In this document: one piece after another, positions 42,799 to 54,684 of the stretch | How the letters are laid out: each line of letters opens with the position of its first letter | Numbering within the stretch: position 1 is the stretch's first letter | Origin: Microdochium bolleyi | Lineage: Eukaryota > Ascomycota > Sordariomycetes > Xylariales > Microdochiaceae | Assembly (NCBI GenBank): GCA_001566295.1 | Contig: KQ964252.1 | Location: forward strand, 124,001 to 188,000 | Direction: 5' to 3' | Length of the DNA stretch: 64,000 nt | Program-made: the position numbers and the translations under genes | The notes under the pieces: model-generated | Seen by the model: only the letters and a program-made list of their open reading frames with translations | What the model was told of the DNA's origin: nothing | The model's database searches: none

Positions 42799-43887
42799 TC
42801 ACAAACCCCGATCACCACCCTCCTTTTGCCTCCTCAAAAACCACGCTGGTGGGGGGCCCAGCTTCTGCCGACCCCGGTGCTCCTCGGGGATGCTCTCCCA
42901 GGCGGCCACTGTGCCCTCCCACCCCCTTGGCGTGCCTCTCGGGAACACGAACCGATCCTGCTGGCCAGAGACACTCACATCCACATCATCGCCAATGTCA
43001 TCATAGAAGAGCCTCGGGCCACCATACACCTGGACCTGTCCCGCGTGTGTCCGCTGCGGATAGACGCGCATCGCACGCCGTCCTGGGTCCGACCCCCCAA
43101 TTTCGAGCTCCAGCTCGAGCTCCCCGAGCGCCTGCGCCTGAGCGCGCATCCAGCCCAGGAACGGCGAGCCACCTTGGTACGGCACGTCGGCGGGGTCTAC
43201 GGCGTCGAGCACGATCACGGCGGCCGGCGGCGCCTGGCTGTCCGACAGGTTGGGGATGCGCTCGGCTTCGCTCTGCTGGTCCTGCTCGCTGGTCTTCAGC
43301 TCGTCGTCGGCGGCCGTGGCTGCGGTCAGGAGTGTTTCGAATGCGCGCTGGTCGACGACGAGGTAGACGTCGAGCTGCAGTTGTGAGCGCCAGGGAGGCA
43401 CTCCATTGGCACCGTTCTCGGACTTCGCATCGTCCTCCTCGTCCTCGTCGCTGTCGTCGCTGTCGTACTTCATCATGTCCAAATAACGGCGCCGGCCGTC
43501 CCGGTAGCTCTGGACCTGCTCGTTCACAAGCACCCGCAGCTCGTGCATATCGCCCTCATCGAGCTCCGTACGCCCGAACAACTCCCTGTCCGCGAGAACA
43601 GGCAGCACGAAACTCTTTGGCGTCTTCGAGTCCGCGTTCGGGGCAAACCCGGCCCTGTCGCCGTGACTGCTCCTGCCTTTGTGGTCCGCGCTGATCGAGC
43701 GAAGCGCTGTCCGTCGGAGCATGTCGTACGCCCGGGCCCACTGCGCCGCGTCGACGTCCCGCTCGTCGTGGTATGCTGTACGCACGACGACGAAGCCCCA
43801 CGAACCCGAGGCGTCGGCGAGGCCGGTCATGGCGGTGTGGAAGGCATCCAACGAGGTCGGCGGGGCACCACCGCTTGGGCCGGCCAT
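42799..43887 (-). CDS. Uncharacterised fungal protein
   Basis: Single exon, 362 aa, ATG at 43887. The N-terminal part WGFVVVRTAYHDERDVDAAQ resembles a widespread ascomycete family that starts with a W-G-F/Y-x-x-x-R-T/C block. A charged linker (YDSDDSDEDEEDDAKSE) separates it from a C-terminal part with GVPPWRSQLQLDVYLVVDQ. No catalytic motif, signal peptide or membrane segment is visible. It is convergent with the histone chaperone gene, 256 bp apart. No function is assigned. Confidence 0.75.
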   Translation of the reverse strand: MAGPSGGAPPTSLDAFHTAMTGLADASGSWGFVVVRTAYHDERDVDAAQWARAYDMLRRTALRSISADHKGRSSHGDRAGFAPNADSKTPKSFVLPVLADRELFGRTELDEGDMHELRVLVNEQVQSYRDGRRRYLDMMKYDSDDSDEDEEDDAKSENGANGVPPWRSQLQLDVYLVVDQRAFETLLTAATAADDELKTSEQDQQSEAERIPNLSDSQAPPAAVIVLDAVDPADVPYQGGSPFLGWMRAQAQALGELELELEIGGSDPGRRAMRVYPQRTHAGQVQVYGGPRLFYDDIGDDVDVSVSGQQDRFVFPRGTPRGWEGTVAAWESIPEEHRGRQKLGPPPAWFLRRQKEGGDRGL

Positions 43888-46401
43888 TGTGTGCGATGTG
43901 TCTTGGAGATGACTCTTTTGCGGACGAGGAGTAGGGGCCCCTTCGCAGCTTTTGTATTATGTTGCCCGCTTGTGATGACGGGTGGTGACCAGACAAGCAG
44001 GATCGTGCCAAGAATCTGGCGTCGCTGAAGGATTCGTGGTGGAGCAAACTCCCAGGAATCAGCACCACTCCCGACCGCCTCTCCCAGAGGGGATTTAGCC
44101 TGATTCCTCACGGGACCATGTACACCATGAAAACATCGGCAAGGATGACCAAATGGCGAAAGTAACGTCCGTCATGTGTTTAAAAAGGAATAAGTGCAGT
44201 TAGGAGACGAGATTGTATATTAGAACGACCATACTAAATCGATATTTCCGCGCGGTATGAAGTCGCTAGTGACCTGAAGCTAGACAAGTTGAACAAATAC
44301 GTGTCTCTAGGAAGTCTGTCGAAACAATATGCGATCACTCATTCGGGGAGTCTCATCAGGGTTGTGAATTAGTTGCGATTGTCCCAGTACGAAGGTCAAG
44401 ATTGATTGTTCACAATATTACCTGCGTGAAACTTTCGGTCATGCAAATCTGTCAGATTTCGTTGAGCTAGCATTTCTCGATTAAAAACCTAAGTGGGCAA
44501 TCGCGTGAGCATAGACACTTCCATCACGACCAACAAATGTTGTTAGAAGCTCCGATTCCACCATGGTATGCCACGCCCGCCTTCGGCAAGGGCGATGGCC
44601 AATCGGCTCCCTTTCTGTGATACAAGGATGATCATAGTCCCAAGGTCTCGCATTCTCAATCCCCGCGCAGCCAAGAAGCTTGGCAGCGGTTTATTGCACT
44701 GAAGATTGTCAGCACTATTTCCTGCCGACGCCTGTCGCGCCCATGTGATGCTTAGAGGGTATATGTGGATGCTTTGGCTTATTGAAGTACACTAATGCTG
44801 TGTTGCTGGTTCCTGGGAGCACCTTCATACCATGAACCAACGATTTCATAATCACAAAAAACCATATCATGGTCAACGATGGATATCGTAGCCAGCATGG
44901 CGAGGCGGATTCTTGATGCACAGCAACCCGTGCCCAAAAAAGGAGACGAACGAGGTTTGACAATTTTTTCGGTCCGTGTTGCCTCAACGTTGATTTTCAC
45001 CCGTCTTGGACTTGCAGGCGCGAGTGACGGATGAACATGTCACAAGAAGAGCATGGTCGGGCTTATAATCACTTTGCATGAGTGAGTGATGGGGGATGCA
45101 TTTGGGGAGGGTTTCGAGTCTATGCTCAAGATACTGGCGTAAATGGGCCGTGATTGAATTCGACTCTCGCGATCAGATGACACAGCAGGCCTGTGTCTTT
45201 CTCGGTGAAACTAGCGTACATAGAGACATTTGTAGTTCCGTTTGAGTCAGGAATTTACAGCATTTCTCAAATCACGAGTCAGGGACTATAACAGATGAAG
45301 GCCCGCCGGTGGGAGCACGGAAGGGCCCGTGTAGACGCGAGGTCAGAGTCCGTGCCTCTGAGCTTGCCGCGAAAGCCCTGCCCAGATTAGCAAGGCTGCG
45401 GCGTTATGCAGTTTCGCTTGACTTGTTACTCCACCACGCCAGCATTCGCCACGTTTAACAACGCATCGAAACGGGGGCTCGGTGTTCGGAGCCGCGCTGC
45501 GGAGTCGATGGTGCGGTGCGGCTAAAAGGGGCACACCCAGCTGGCCCCTCGTTATGCACTGTACACTAGCGAAACAAAACCTTTCCGGGCCCCCCAAGGT
45601 GCCGAGGGCAACGAGACGCGAGCAGGGCGGTTGTCCCACTCCACACCTTATTTCCGGCGCGCCACTGCTGGGAAGATAAGGGCACTGCGGGAGCCAGCCG
45701 GCCGTTGTTTCTTCAGGTACGGCGGACTCTGTTATTCTCCGAGCCCATGAGAACGCTGACGATACAGCCCTTGGACTCCACTCTCTGTAACGTCGACCTC
45801 CGCAACTGCAAAGTTCCTGGTTGGCCACCGCCGGACAGTGAGCCACCCCTACAAGCAGCGGTCAGGAATGTTGGTCCCGTTAGTCCTGACAGCCAAGCCA
45901 GGATGCCACGAGCTAGCTGACGAACACCTGCATGAATGGCAATACAGCCCCTGCAGGCCATGCAGAAACGCAACAACCTTGGCCGCGGCCGAAGTGCCGT
46001 GACTGGGGCGCGCAAACTCCACCGCCGCGCAAGGATATCACTGCCAGTGATTGGGTTTTTGTCAGGGGCCACGGCGAAGTCCAAGCCAGAAACTGACAGC
46101 TGTCTCCACGATCTTGACACATGGGAGCCCAGGGTGCCGCCCCAATCAAGGATATGTCGCCGCGGCTGACGCGGAGCGATCCATGTCTATCGCCTCCCAG
46201 CCCACTCCAACACGCCCAGGAGGGGCACAGATGGTCGCCGTCGAGGGGCAGGCGAGGCAGGATGGCCAATACCTGCAAAGACGCCTCGTTATCTGTCAAA
46301 AATGCGCTATAAAGCACCACGCCCCTCTAGTCTGTCTCCAGGACCTCCTGCCCCGGCTCTAGTCTGATACTCCTCACAACCACACAGCAACATCATCCAC
46401 C
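43888..46401. other. 2.5-kb gene-poor region
   Basis: Holds the promoters of the uncharacterised gene (minus) and the MDR gene (plus). Short frames, such as 45713-46320 on the minus strand, lack motifs. No tRNA, repeat array or transposon is visible. Confidence 0.45.
46308..46313 (+). promoter_or_regulatory. TATA box of the MDR oxidoreductase gene
   Basis: TATAAA lies 94 bp before the ATG at 46402, followed by a pyrimidine- and CA-rich leader ending CATCCACC. The position suits a fungal core promoter. Confidence 0.5.
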
Positions 46402-47457
46402 ATGCCTCACACCACCAAGCAATGGATCCTGGCCAACAAGCCCACGGGCGCCCCCGTCCTGTCGGGCCCCGACGCCACCTTTAAGCTGCAGACGGTCGAG
46501 CTGCCCGCGATCAAGGAGGGCCAGCTGCTGTGCAAGGTCATCTACTTCTCCAACGACACCGGCCTGCGCAACTTCATCCAGACCACTGTGGCCCCGGAGC
46601 GCATGTACGTGCCCACCGTCGAGCTCGGCATGCCCATGCGCTCCGGCGTTGTCGCCGAGGTCATCGAGTCGTCTGCCCCCAACTTCAAGGCTGGCGACCT
46701 CGTCATGGACTTCCACCTCGGCATCTGGAGCGAGCTCGTCGTCCTCGAGGCCGCCACCACCCAGCCCATCGCCCCGCTACCAGCCGACATCTCCCTCACG
46801 CACTACCTCGGCGCGTTCGGCGCCTCCGGGCTCGCCGCCTACACCGGTCTCTACTTCGCTGGCGAGGCCAAGCCCGAGCACACCATTGTCATCTCCGCGG
46901 CTGCCGGCGCCACAGGCAGCATGGCGGTGCAGATCGCCGTCAAGCTGCTCGGCGCCAAGCGCGTCATCGGCATCGCCGGCTCTGACGAGAAGTGCGCGTG
47001 GGTGCGTGACGAGCTCGGCGCGCACGAGTGCCTCAACTACAAGAGCCCGACCTTTGCCGCGGACCTCAAGGCCGCGACCCCGGACGAGGTCGACGTCTAC
47101 TTTGACAACACGGGCGGCGAGATCCTCGACCTCATGCTCACCCGCGTCAAGCACCACGGCACCATCGCCGTCTGCGGCGCCGTCAGCACGTACAACACCG
47201 ACGAGGCCATGCCCATCAAGAACTGGTTCGAGGTCATCTCGGGCCGCATCACAATCCGCGGCTTCATCATGCTCGACTACATGGACAAGGTCCCCGCCAT
47301 CCTCGGCGAGCTCATCGGCGCCGCGGCCCAGGGCAAGATCATCCTCGGCAAGGGCGAGACCATTGTCGAGGCGAGGATAGAGGAGCAGCCCGAGATCTGG
47401 ATGCGTCTGTTCAGCGGCCAGAACCAGGGCAAGCTCGTCACCAAGCTGCAGATCTAG
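46402..47457 (+). CDS. Zinc-free MDR-family NADP-dependent oxidoreductase
   Basis: Single exon, 351 aa. The protein has the medium-chain dehydrogenase/reductase layout: a GroES-like N-terminal domain (GQLLCKVIYFSNDTGLRNFI), then a Rossmann domain with VISAAAGATGSMAVQIAVKL, the AxxGxxG NADP-binding turn. YFDNTGGEILDLMLTRVKHH and GAVSTYN are typical of the leukotriene B4 dehydrogenase/prostaglandin reductase branch, which reduces the C=C bond of enones and enals. The zinc ligands of alcohol dehydrogenases are absent. No targeting signal, so cytosolic. The substrate is unknown; detoxification of reactive enals is a family-level guess. A TATA box precedes it. Confidence 0.92.
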   Translation: MPHTTKQWILANKPTGAPVLSGPDATFKLQTVELPAIKEGQLLCKVIYFSNDTGLRNFIQTTVAPERMYVPTVELGMPMRSGVVAEVIESSAPNFKAGDLVMDFHLGIWSELVVLEAATTQPIAPLPADISLTHYLGAFGASGLAAYTGLYFAGEAKPEHTIVISAAAGATGSMAVQIAVKLLGAKRVIGIAGSDEKCAWVRDELGAHECLNYKSPTFAADLKAATPDEVDVYFDNTGGEILDLMLTRVKHHGTIAVCGAVSTYNTDEAMPIKNWFEVISGRITIRGFIMLDYMDKVPAILGELIGAAAQGKIILGKGETIVEARIEEQPEIWMRLFSGQNQGKLVTKLQI

Positions 47458-47954
47458 ATGTAGTATGGTAGAGAACAATAAACAAAGTACACAATATATG
47501 AGATGACGACTTTTTGGTGAACCCATGTATTTCAGGTAGGCGCGTGAATTGATATACAGGCGAGGGAGTTCCAGATCAGATAGCGCTGCCGCAGGGTTGA
47601 GCATGCGCTTCTGGGCCTTCTGCTGAGCACTACGGTGATGGGACTTAACTTTGCGCCCATAGTGGACGGGAGCATCAATTGACAATGGACGAAGCAGGCG
47701 AACAAGGGTGTCCCGATGACGAGTGACACAGGCCTGCACGTTGGGAGGACAGGCTGGCCCTGCATACGGTCAGCATGTGTTTGGCAAGGGTCAACACGGG
47801 CGCGGGGAAGAAAAAGTCTCCTCATTCAGCCACTATATATGTGCTCACAAGGCAATCAAAGTCTACTTGCCGCGCAGTTCCCGCAGCTTCAAGTTCAGCT
47901 CGACTGCCATAGCAAGAACAAAATCGCCTACACCGTCTGCACCATCTGCTGACA
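47458..47954. other. Intergenic region between MDR and CorA-like genes
   Basis: About 500 bp with the MDR terminator region and the CorA-like gene promoter. No other feature. Confidence 0.5.
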
Positions 47955-50900
47955 ATGGCCGGAGTGCCGCCTTGGCTTCGCGAAGTGCGCCATGGCAATT
48001 TTGGACCGACCCCGCGAGGCGACATATTCATGCGCCTGGACGACGATCTAGGTCCTTCACAAAACCCAACAGGTGCATTGGGAGAGTCTGGACACCCCGC
48101 GTGGCACAGTGAGAGGTGGGAAGGTGGTCGTTTCTCGTCCGAGCTACTTCAGATCGAAGCAGCTCATCGGGAAGAATATGCTTCGGGGCAAGACAAGCTC
48201 ACCTTATTCCAATACGTCCCCGGGACAAACGATGATGGCCGTGTCAAGCTGACATGGCTTCATGTGAGCACAAATGGCTCCCCGACGGCTATCTTCCGGG
48301 ACTTGATGATGCTGTGCCCATACCTGGGCGCGGATCTCCGCGGAAAAGCTCTAAGAGCATTGGATCTCGCAGAGAAGCACCGTGAACAACGCTACCAGGG
48401 ATCCCACGACACAGAGTCTTTCAATTCCGGTGACGACATGTTGTCACTGTTCTCAACCCCTTATCTGTGTCTGGAATCCGGTTCGCAGAGTCACGCATTG
48501 CCTGGCCAGAGTCTACTCGCTCGTCTGTACGGCTACGATATCGACCCTCGGCGAAATACGAAACAGATCATCACCGAGCTTCTCTCAGATCACCTCCATC
48601 AACGTTGTTTGCGAGTTGCAAACTTTTGGGTTCTACTGGCCCGCCAAGGAGACATGGAGATCATGATTACTTCATCTGGCCACGCCTTGCAAGCACTGAG
48701 TCGAGATGTGTTGGACATGAAGCCAGCAGCCAGACCCGAGGACTTCTGCAACATCCTTCTCTTGTTCACTGATCGTGGTCTCTTCGGGCACACGCGCTCC
48801 AAGAGCCGCGTATTCAACCTCGTCGTTGAGCGGTCGTGTTCGTACGCGCAGCTCAGAAGGTACATCGAAGTGGCAGGGAGTCTGCATAGTTATGGTCGGC
48901 AGATACCGCCACCCACACGAAATGGGGAGTGCCTCGTCCCAGAGCTATGGCTTCAAATGCTTCGCGACCTCGGTCAGCACGCACACTCGTTGCAAGTGGA
49001 CATTTCCTTCGCGCGGCCTGGGCCCCCTCCCCTTATGTTTGGTTCCCGGCCATTTCCCTCCTTCCGGACCAGAGCTCAAGCACGGAAGAACCGCGATCAA
49101 GCACGCAGAGGAGTGGCGGGTGGAGCCTGGACACGGTTTGTCGACCGCTCTCGTCACGAGACAGATAGTAGTATTCTCGGGGAGGGCGATAGTGCGGACA
49201 GCGACAGTGAGGACTCCTCTGCCACCACGAGCTCATCGTCCGGGTCCAAGTCCACAGTCTTGGACGGTGACGACAAGCAATCCGCGAAGAGTAGACGCTC
49301 GGGGTCTCAAGCATCAGCACATGGCTCAGAGAAATCAGGGCAAGGTGCCGATTTCGCGTGCAAAAGTGATGATCACAGTACGTTTGGCTTGAATCCTCCA
49401 CGGAACGATAATTGAATTTCCGCTCGTTGCAGCCTAGATACTGATAACGAATCAGACTCACTTCGGTGCAGTCGTCGAACACAGCCGCTCGATCCCATGT
49501 CGACGCCGGAGGATGAAGGCGAGGCCGTAGAGAATCTGAGCCCATGTGCCCTCCCGTTCTTCACATGGCCGCTACACAACTAGATGCAAGAATCCCGGTC
49601 AGAATTCGTGGATAGAGACCACACAACCTGGAGAGTTCTCGACAAGATCCAAGATGACATTAAAGCATCTGCGTAGGCAGGAACATATGAAAACAGCTTC
49701 CGCTGCACTTATGGCGAGCTCAAGCGGCGTCTTGAGCCACTGAACCAACCGCAGACCGTCTATCCTGTGTTCAACAGTGTTGGCGAGGGGCTGGCAGACA
49801 TCCTGGTGAAGGTTCTGAGCTCATTCGTCCCCCTTGATAGCCCAGCAGCAAAGCATCCGATGCTCCAGAGCTTCTGGGGAGCGGCGGACGAGTTCTTGCG
49901 GCAGCTGCGAGTGCATGGTGGTGAGCATAGCCGCATAGCAGACGAAGGCGTACAGTGGGTTATCCGGGAGCCCCTGATGACAACACACCCGGGGCCGGCA
50001 GTGTGCAGTGATTGCGATGCGGACACAATATTTCCGACAATGGACCTCGCGCTGCAGCACTATCACTCGGAACATCGCAACTGTCCCATGGCAGGCTTTA
50101 TCACCACCACGGAGGAGGGGCGCGATCCATGCTTCTCTTGGATACACCCACTGAAGCCCCGAAAGCTCTACAGCGACATATCTGGATCCTCAGAAGGAAC
50201 TGATTTCCGGTTGCTCACTGACAAATTCCGGTCTTTGCTCTCAAGAATCCGGGGCATCCAGCTATTGGTCGCTCAACCTATAGGGCACGGGCTGGACTCT
50301 CGCATTGGTCGGCCGCGATTGACTCTTAGTCTGGTCCACGCCTTCCGGGAAATGTTGCATTGGCTTCTCACAATTGCCCACAGCTGGACGCACACTTTTA
50401 CAGACGAGGAAGACGCTGACCGCCGTCTCGAAGACGCTGCTACGGAAGCGTCGAAGGCCATCAAGGACGTCGTCAAGTACTTCTCGAACGCGACGATGGA
50501 AGTGATGCAGTCAAATCTCGGGCTCATGGAGGCTGACCCAATTATTCACGAGAGCGTCGGCGCTCGTTTCGTTGCCCTGGCGCTCATTAATAAACTCCAG
50601 AACAGCACGCTAGCACACGCAAGGCAGTACAAGGACATGCATCCGCTCACGCTATATCATCGTCACTTCCGACAGTTCCGCTACGAAGGGCGCCGTCGCC
50701 CCCGGAAGTCCTTCTTCACGTCGATCCATCAATACGAGGAGGAGCTCCAGGCGTTGCTCGACGTCGTCCAGGACCAGCACTATACCCTGCGCTGGTTTGG
50801 CAAGGTGGTGCTCGAGGGTGACCGCATCCCGCCGAAGCCATATGAGAAGTACGGCAACGAAGAAGTCCTTGTCACGTCATATGACACACCAAGTGACAGT

Positions 50901-51527
50901 CCCAGGTGCACAGAGGCGCGTCAGATTCACCAACAGCAGCTGTTGCTGAAGGAGAGGCACACGCAGGCAAATAAACTGCTCGACCAGAGCGAGCACCTAC
51001 GCGAAGAGGTCCTGCACCTCATCGACCTCCTCGAGGAGGGCCACGGCCGGGCGATCCGCGTCTTCACCATCGTTACGCTGGTATTCTTGCCGCTGTCGTT
51101 TGCCACAAGCTTCATGGGCATGAACACGACCGACATCCGCGACACCGAGCACGACCAGCGGATCTTCTGGGCTATCGCAATCCCCGTGACGCTGCTCACG
51201 CTGACGCTTGCTTTCCTGTACGGCTATCACGGCGAGGACCTGATGGAGTGGGCGCGGGAAACATGTTCGAGGCGTGGCACGCGCGACATTGCCCTGTATC
51301 CGCAAGCTTCTCCAGGTATGTCAGATCACCGACCACCAAGCCAGCCAATGCCACAGTCAAACCAGCAGCCACCACATAATATGACAGATGTCATGACTAC
51401 GTTTGAAATCAACGAAGAGACCATGAATACTCGTGATAGAGGAAAGAGGCCAGGGTTACATTTCACGCTAGAGGCTTTTCTGAACTCTAGAAGGCGTAGG
51501 AGACACAAGACACAAAGGAAAAGGTAA
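47955..51527 (+). pseudogene. CorA-like Mg2+ transporter family locus with two in-frame TAG codons
   Basis: Exon 1 runs 47955-49377 (ATG in gacaATGG context). With a GTACGT donor at 49378 and an acceptor before 49438 the frame continues to 51527, for 1170 codons. It is broken only by TAG at 49581-49583 (codon 523, after FFTWPLHN) and TAG at 49674-49676 (codon 554, between IKASA and AGTYENSF). Sequence on both sides looks coding: TTWRVLDKIQDDIKASA, then YGELKRRLEPLNQPQTVYPV. The C-terminal domain is CorA-like: VFTIVTLVFLPLSFATSF ends in the GMN motif (MGMNTTDI), then a second TM (AIAIPVTLLTLTLAFLYGY). The N-terminal ~470 residues end in a Ser/Asp-rich segment. Either a decaying gene or one needing recoding or editing. 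A GTG at 49767 is not a plausible separate start. Confidence 0.7.
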
Positions 51528-51713
51528 ACATGACGTGCCTCAAGCCAATTATAATGGAACGTCACAATGCTTCGGAATGAAACAAAGGTTACTGGAAAAT
51601 GTAACATAGGCATTTAAGGACTGCAGCGGTGACATGTAGAACTTTCTGTCATGCCTTCAATGCCGTCCTGCTCGATAGCTCAACGGCAGTGCTTTCTCTA
51701 TCAACACACTCTC

Positions 51714-53896
51714 TCAGACCCGACCTCGCTCCAGGAACCTGTTTGGAATATCCACATGTCTGCAACGGATATACTCGCACAAGTTCTTCCCTAGGCTGTC
51801 GAAGCTGCTCGTCGAGTTGAACCCGCGATCCAGGTGGTCCTTAAGCAGGAAGTGCACCGCCTTGATGTTCGGGAACTCACAGCGATCAATCTGCTTGCCT
51901 ACGTCGTCCTTGCCGAGCAACTCCCGCAGCTTTCTCGTCGACAGGATGGTCCGCAACCACTCGTACTCGTCGTCCCGGCGCACAAAAAGGCCCAGGTTGC
52001 AGTTCGACGACTTGTCCCCTGACCGGCCCAGCACGACGTAGCCCAGCGGCGCGCGCGTCGTGGGGCCGAACTGCGACAGGTCCGCGGGGCTGGCGGTCTC
52101 GTAGCTCGGCTGCTCGCGGGCGTACTCGGCCGTGACCTTGGGCGTGGGGATCTCGACGACGGTGCCGTCAGGCAGGTGGGCCGTCTCTTTCACGAAGCTC
52201 TGCGGCATGAGCGTGGCCCAGTACTCGAAGAAGGGGCGGCCGATGGCCGTGCGCATGTCGGGCGCCATCGTGCTGCCCGGGTACCCCTGGAGGAGGTTCT
52301 CGATGCAGTACCGCGCGAAGCTGCCGCGGTCCGAGTCGGTGAAGCTCGCGCCCGATAGCAGGTCCGGGTCCCGCGTCTGCGCGAAGATGCGCAGGTCCAC
52401 GGTAGCCTCGTTCTGCGACTGCGGGTCCTGCGGCACGCCGCCGGCAATCATGAACTTGAGGCACGAGAACTTCTTGGCGTCGTCCCCCATGTTGCGCAGC
52501 GTCTGCCGCTCGACCATCTTGAGCTTCTCCTGGATATCGAGGCCCGTGAGGTAGAAGTGGAACTCGGCTTGCCAGCCGCCCTTTGCCGTGAAGCCGACTG
52601 CGGAGGTTGTTGTCAGCATATATTCATCCTCACAGCTGTGGAAAATAGAAGAGAAGACTCACCTTTTGTTGTAGAGGGCGGCGGCAGTCCCTTGACACCT
52701 GAGACTTTGACCTCGTTCTTGCCAATCTGCGTGATAACCATATCCTCGATGGACGCCGTCACGTCCGAGTTGTAGTACAAGGGTCCCTGGATCTCGTAGA
52801 GCAGCTGGCTGGCGACGGTATCGGTCGTTACGAGCCCGTCGCGGCCCTTCTCCATGGAGATGACGGCCTCGCCCTTCTCGTCGATGGCAGCTATGGGGTC
52901 TGCGAACCATCTGTGGTCAGAAAGCATTTCATCGGGCAATCATCATGAGGTAACACTCACAGCCCATATCGGTATCATTGTCACCGAGGTCCTTGAATCC
53001 GGAATAGTATCCGCCAGTTGCGTACGTGCTGCATTCGATGATGTGCCCGATCATGAGCGCGCCGGCGAGCTCCTGAATGTTATCGTCGCGCGTCCAGCCG
53101 TGCCACCACATGGCCGCGCCAACGGTGACACTGGCGTCTGCCACACGTCCGCAAAGCACGATATCGGCGCCGCCCTTGAAGCACTCCGCGATTCCCGTGC
53201 CGCCGAGATAGCACTGTGCGCAGATGGGCTCGAACCCCCAATCCTTGATGGGCTTGTTGGCGGGCAGGTTGAGGAAGGGCTCCTCGCCCTTGCGGTACAG
53301 CTCGAGGGCGGCGTCGGTCACGTCGTCGCCGTCGACGACGCCGACCTTGAGGCTCACGCCGTGCTTGGCGATCAGCTTCTTGACCTCCACCGCGAGCCCG
53401 TGGACGTCGCTGGCGCCCGCGTTCACGGCAACCTTGACGCCGCGTCGCGCGAGATGTGGGATCGCTGGGTCGATCTCCTCAAGGAAGTACGGCTCGTAAC
53501 CCTTGGCGACAAGCGTCGAGCCAGTTGACATCTTGGTCTGGGCGAGGCGGTCGCGCTTGTCGGAGCCGCGGAGTGTCATGTTGCATTCACTATAGAGAAT
53601 AAGTTGTGGTTAGACTCGCAGAGTGATTACAGGTCAAGGATAGTGCTGCGGATGGGGATGGGCATACCTCATCCAGTCGCCCGTGATGACATCGACATCC
53701 TCATTAGCCGCCATGTCGGCCATGGCACGTTTCCTGTCGTAGACACCTGATATCTTTCGTGTCAGTACCGTGTTCTGACACCCTGATCGGTGGAGACTGG
53801 TGAAGACTCACCTCCAGAGCATCCCGCGATGCGAATGGGCCGCTTCGGGCCGGAGCCGTTGGCCCCATTGACAGAGTCCTGGATCATAGGCGCCAT
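51714..53896 (-). CDS. AtuA-like (DUF1446) protein, paralogue A
   Basis: Five exons: 53896-53812, 53746-53668, 53589-52961, 52899-52663 and 52597-51714, joining to 637 aa. The acceptor of exon 4 was chosen because it rebuilds DMGYPIAAIDEKG, matching GYPIAEVDGSG in the paralogue at 59702-61609. Seen: PIRIAGCSGG at the start, VAVNAGASDVHGLA, ADIVLCGRVADASVTVGAAM, WHGWTRDD, SQLLYEIQGPLYYNSDV, and the C-terminal ~100-residue domain starting PLGYVVLGRSGDKSSNCNLG. Bacterial AtuA is required for acyclic terpene (citronellol/geraniol) degradation, but its reaction is not settled. The C-terminus RGRV is not a PTS1, unlike the paralogue. With the ligase, hydratase and ABM genes nearby it probably acts on a CoA thioester (inference). 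Confidence 0.88.
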
Positions 53897-54684
53897 CGTG
53901 TAAGATGTGAGACGTGCAGAGAGGAAGAGCAACGGGACTAAAATGAACTGTTGAAGGGCTCTGACAGGTGGAGGGTTTGGACTTGAGATTATTTAAACTC
54001 CCTAGACCGTGGCTAAAAGATCGAAGGCCGGAAATAGATCACCTGCCGGCTATCAACTTGCGCCACGACTATCAGGCACGTCTGCATGTTGACGAGGATA
54101 TCTGTGGTACGCTGCAGCTTGCCCTCCCGCTACGGCGCAACCCGACCTGCCGTTTTCCCGAGACCTCGCATCGGAGAGCGCCGCGCTCGGTCACCTGTGG
54201 GGGTGGCAACGACCCTCCTGGTGGTGTACGAGGGTCAGGATGTGGGCTGGGACACGGCGGGGAGAACGCTAATGATTCATTGCGGACAGACTGAATCAGC
54301 AGGTCGGCCGATGGCCCACTCCTCCTCAGGATAACTGATCCCCGAGCCAGTGATCTGAATAGCCGAGTGGCAGAGCTGTGACGCGGGCGACATGGCATGT
54401 TACAGAGATGCTGAATAGCAATCGGTGGCTGTATGATCACAAGCATGTATGTGATGCACTCTGAGAAGCTCAATCACCAATACCAAGTTTTGGAAAAAGG
54501 GCGGGCAAAAGTTGCGAGCGGTTCAAAACGAGAAAAAGCTTTGAGTGTTAGACTTAGAAATTACTCTAGTTTTCCCTTTTGCTTTGAGTGGTGTGTTCAA
54601 ATTACAAAAACATTAACGTTATTCACCACTTGCAACAATTGTTGGGCTCGCACGATACGTCGTGTTTCTTTCACACCAACTAGC
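53897..54684. other. Intergenic region between AtuA-like A and the ABM gene
   Basis: About 790 bp, AtuA-like A promoter and ABM gene 3' flank. No gene is seen. Confidence 0.5.

Noticed and set aside
46777..47739. Long minus-strand frame over the MDR gene
   Set aside because: Antisense shadow. The plus strand carries the full oxidoreductase.
49767..51527. CorA domain as a separate gene starting at 49767
   Set aside because: The codon there is GTG, and coding-like sequence continues upstream in the same frame through the TAG at 49674.
31907..51527. Heavy RIP of the laccase and CorA-like loci
   Set aside because: Only isolated TAG codons are seen. RIP normally leaves dense C-to-T changes and AT-rich DNA, which are absent here.
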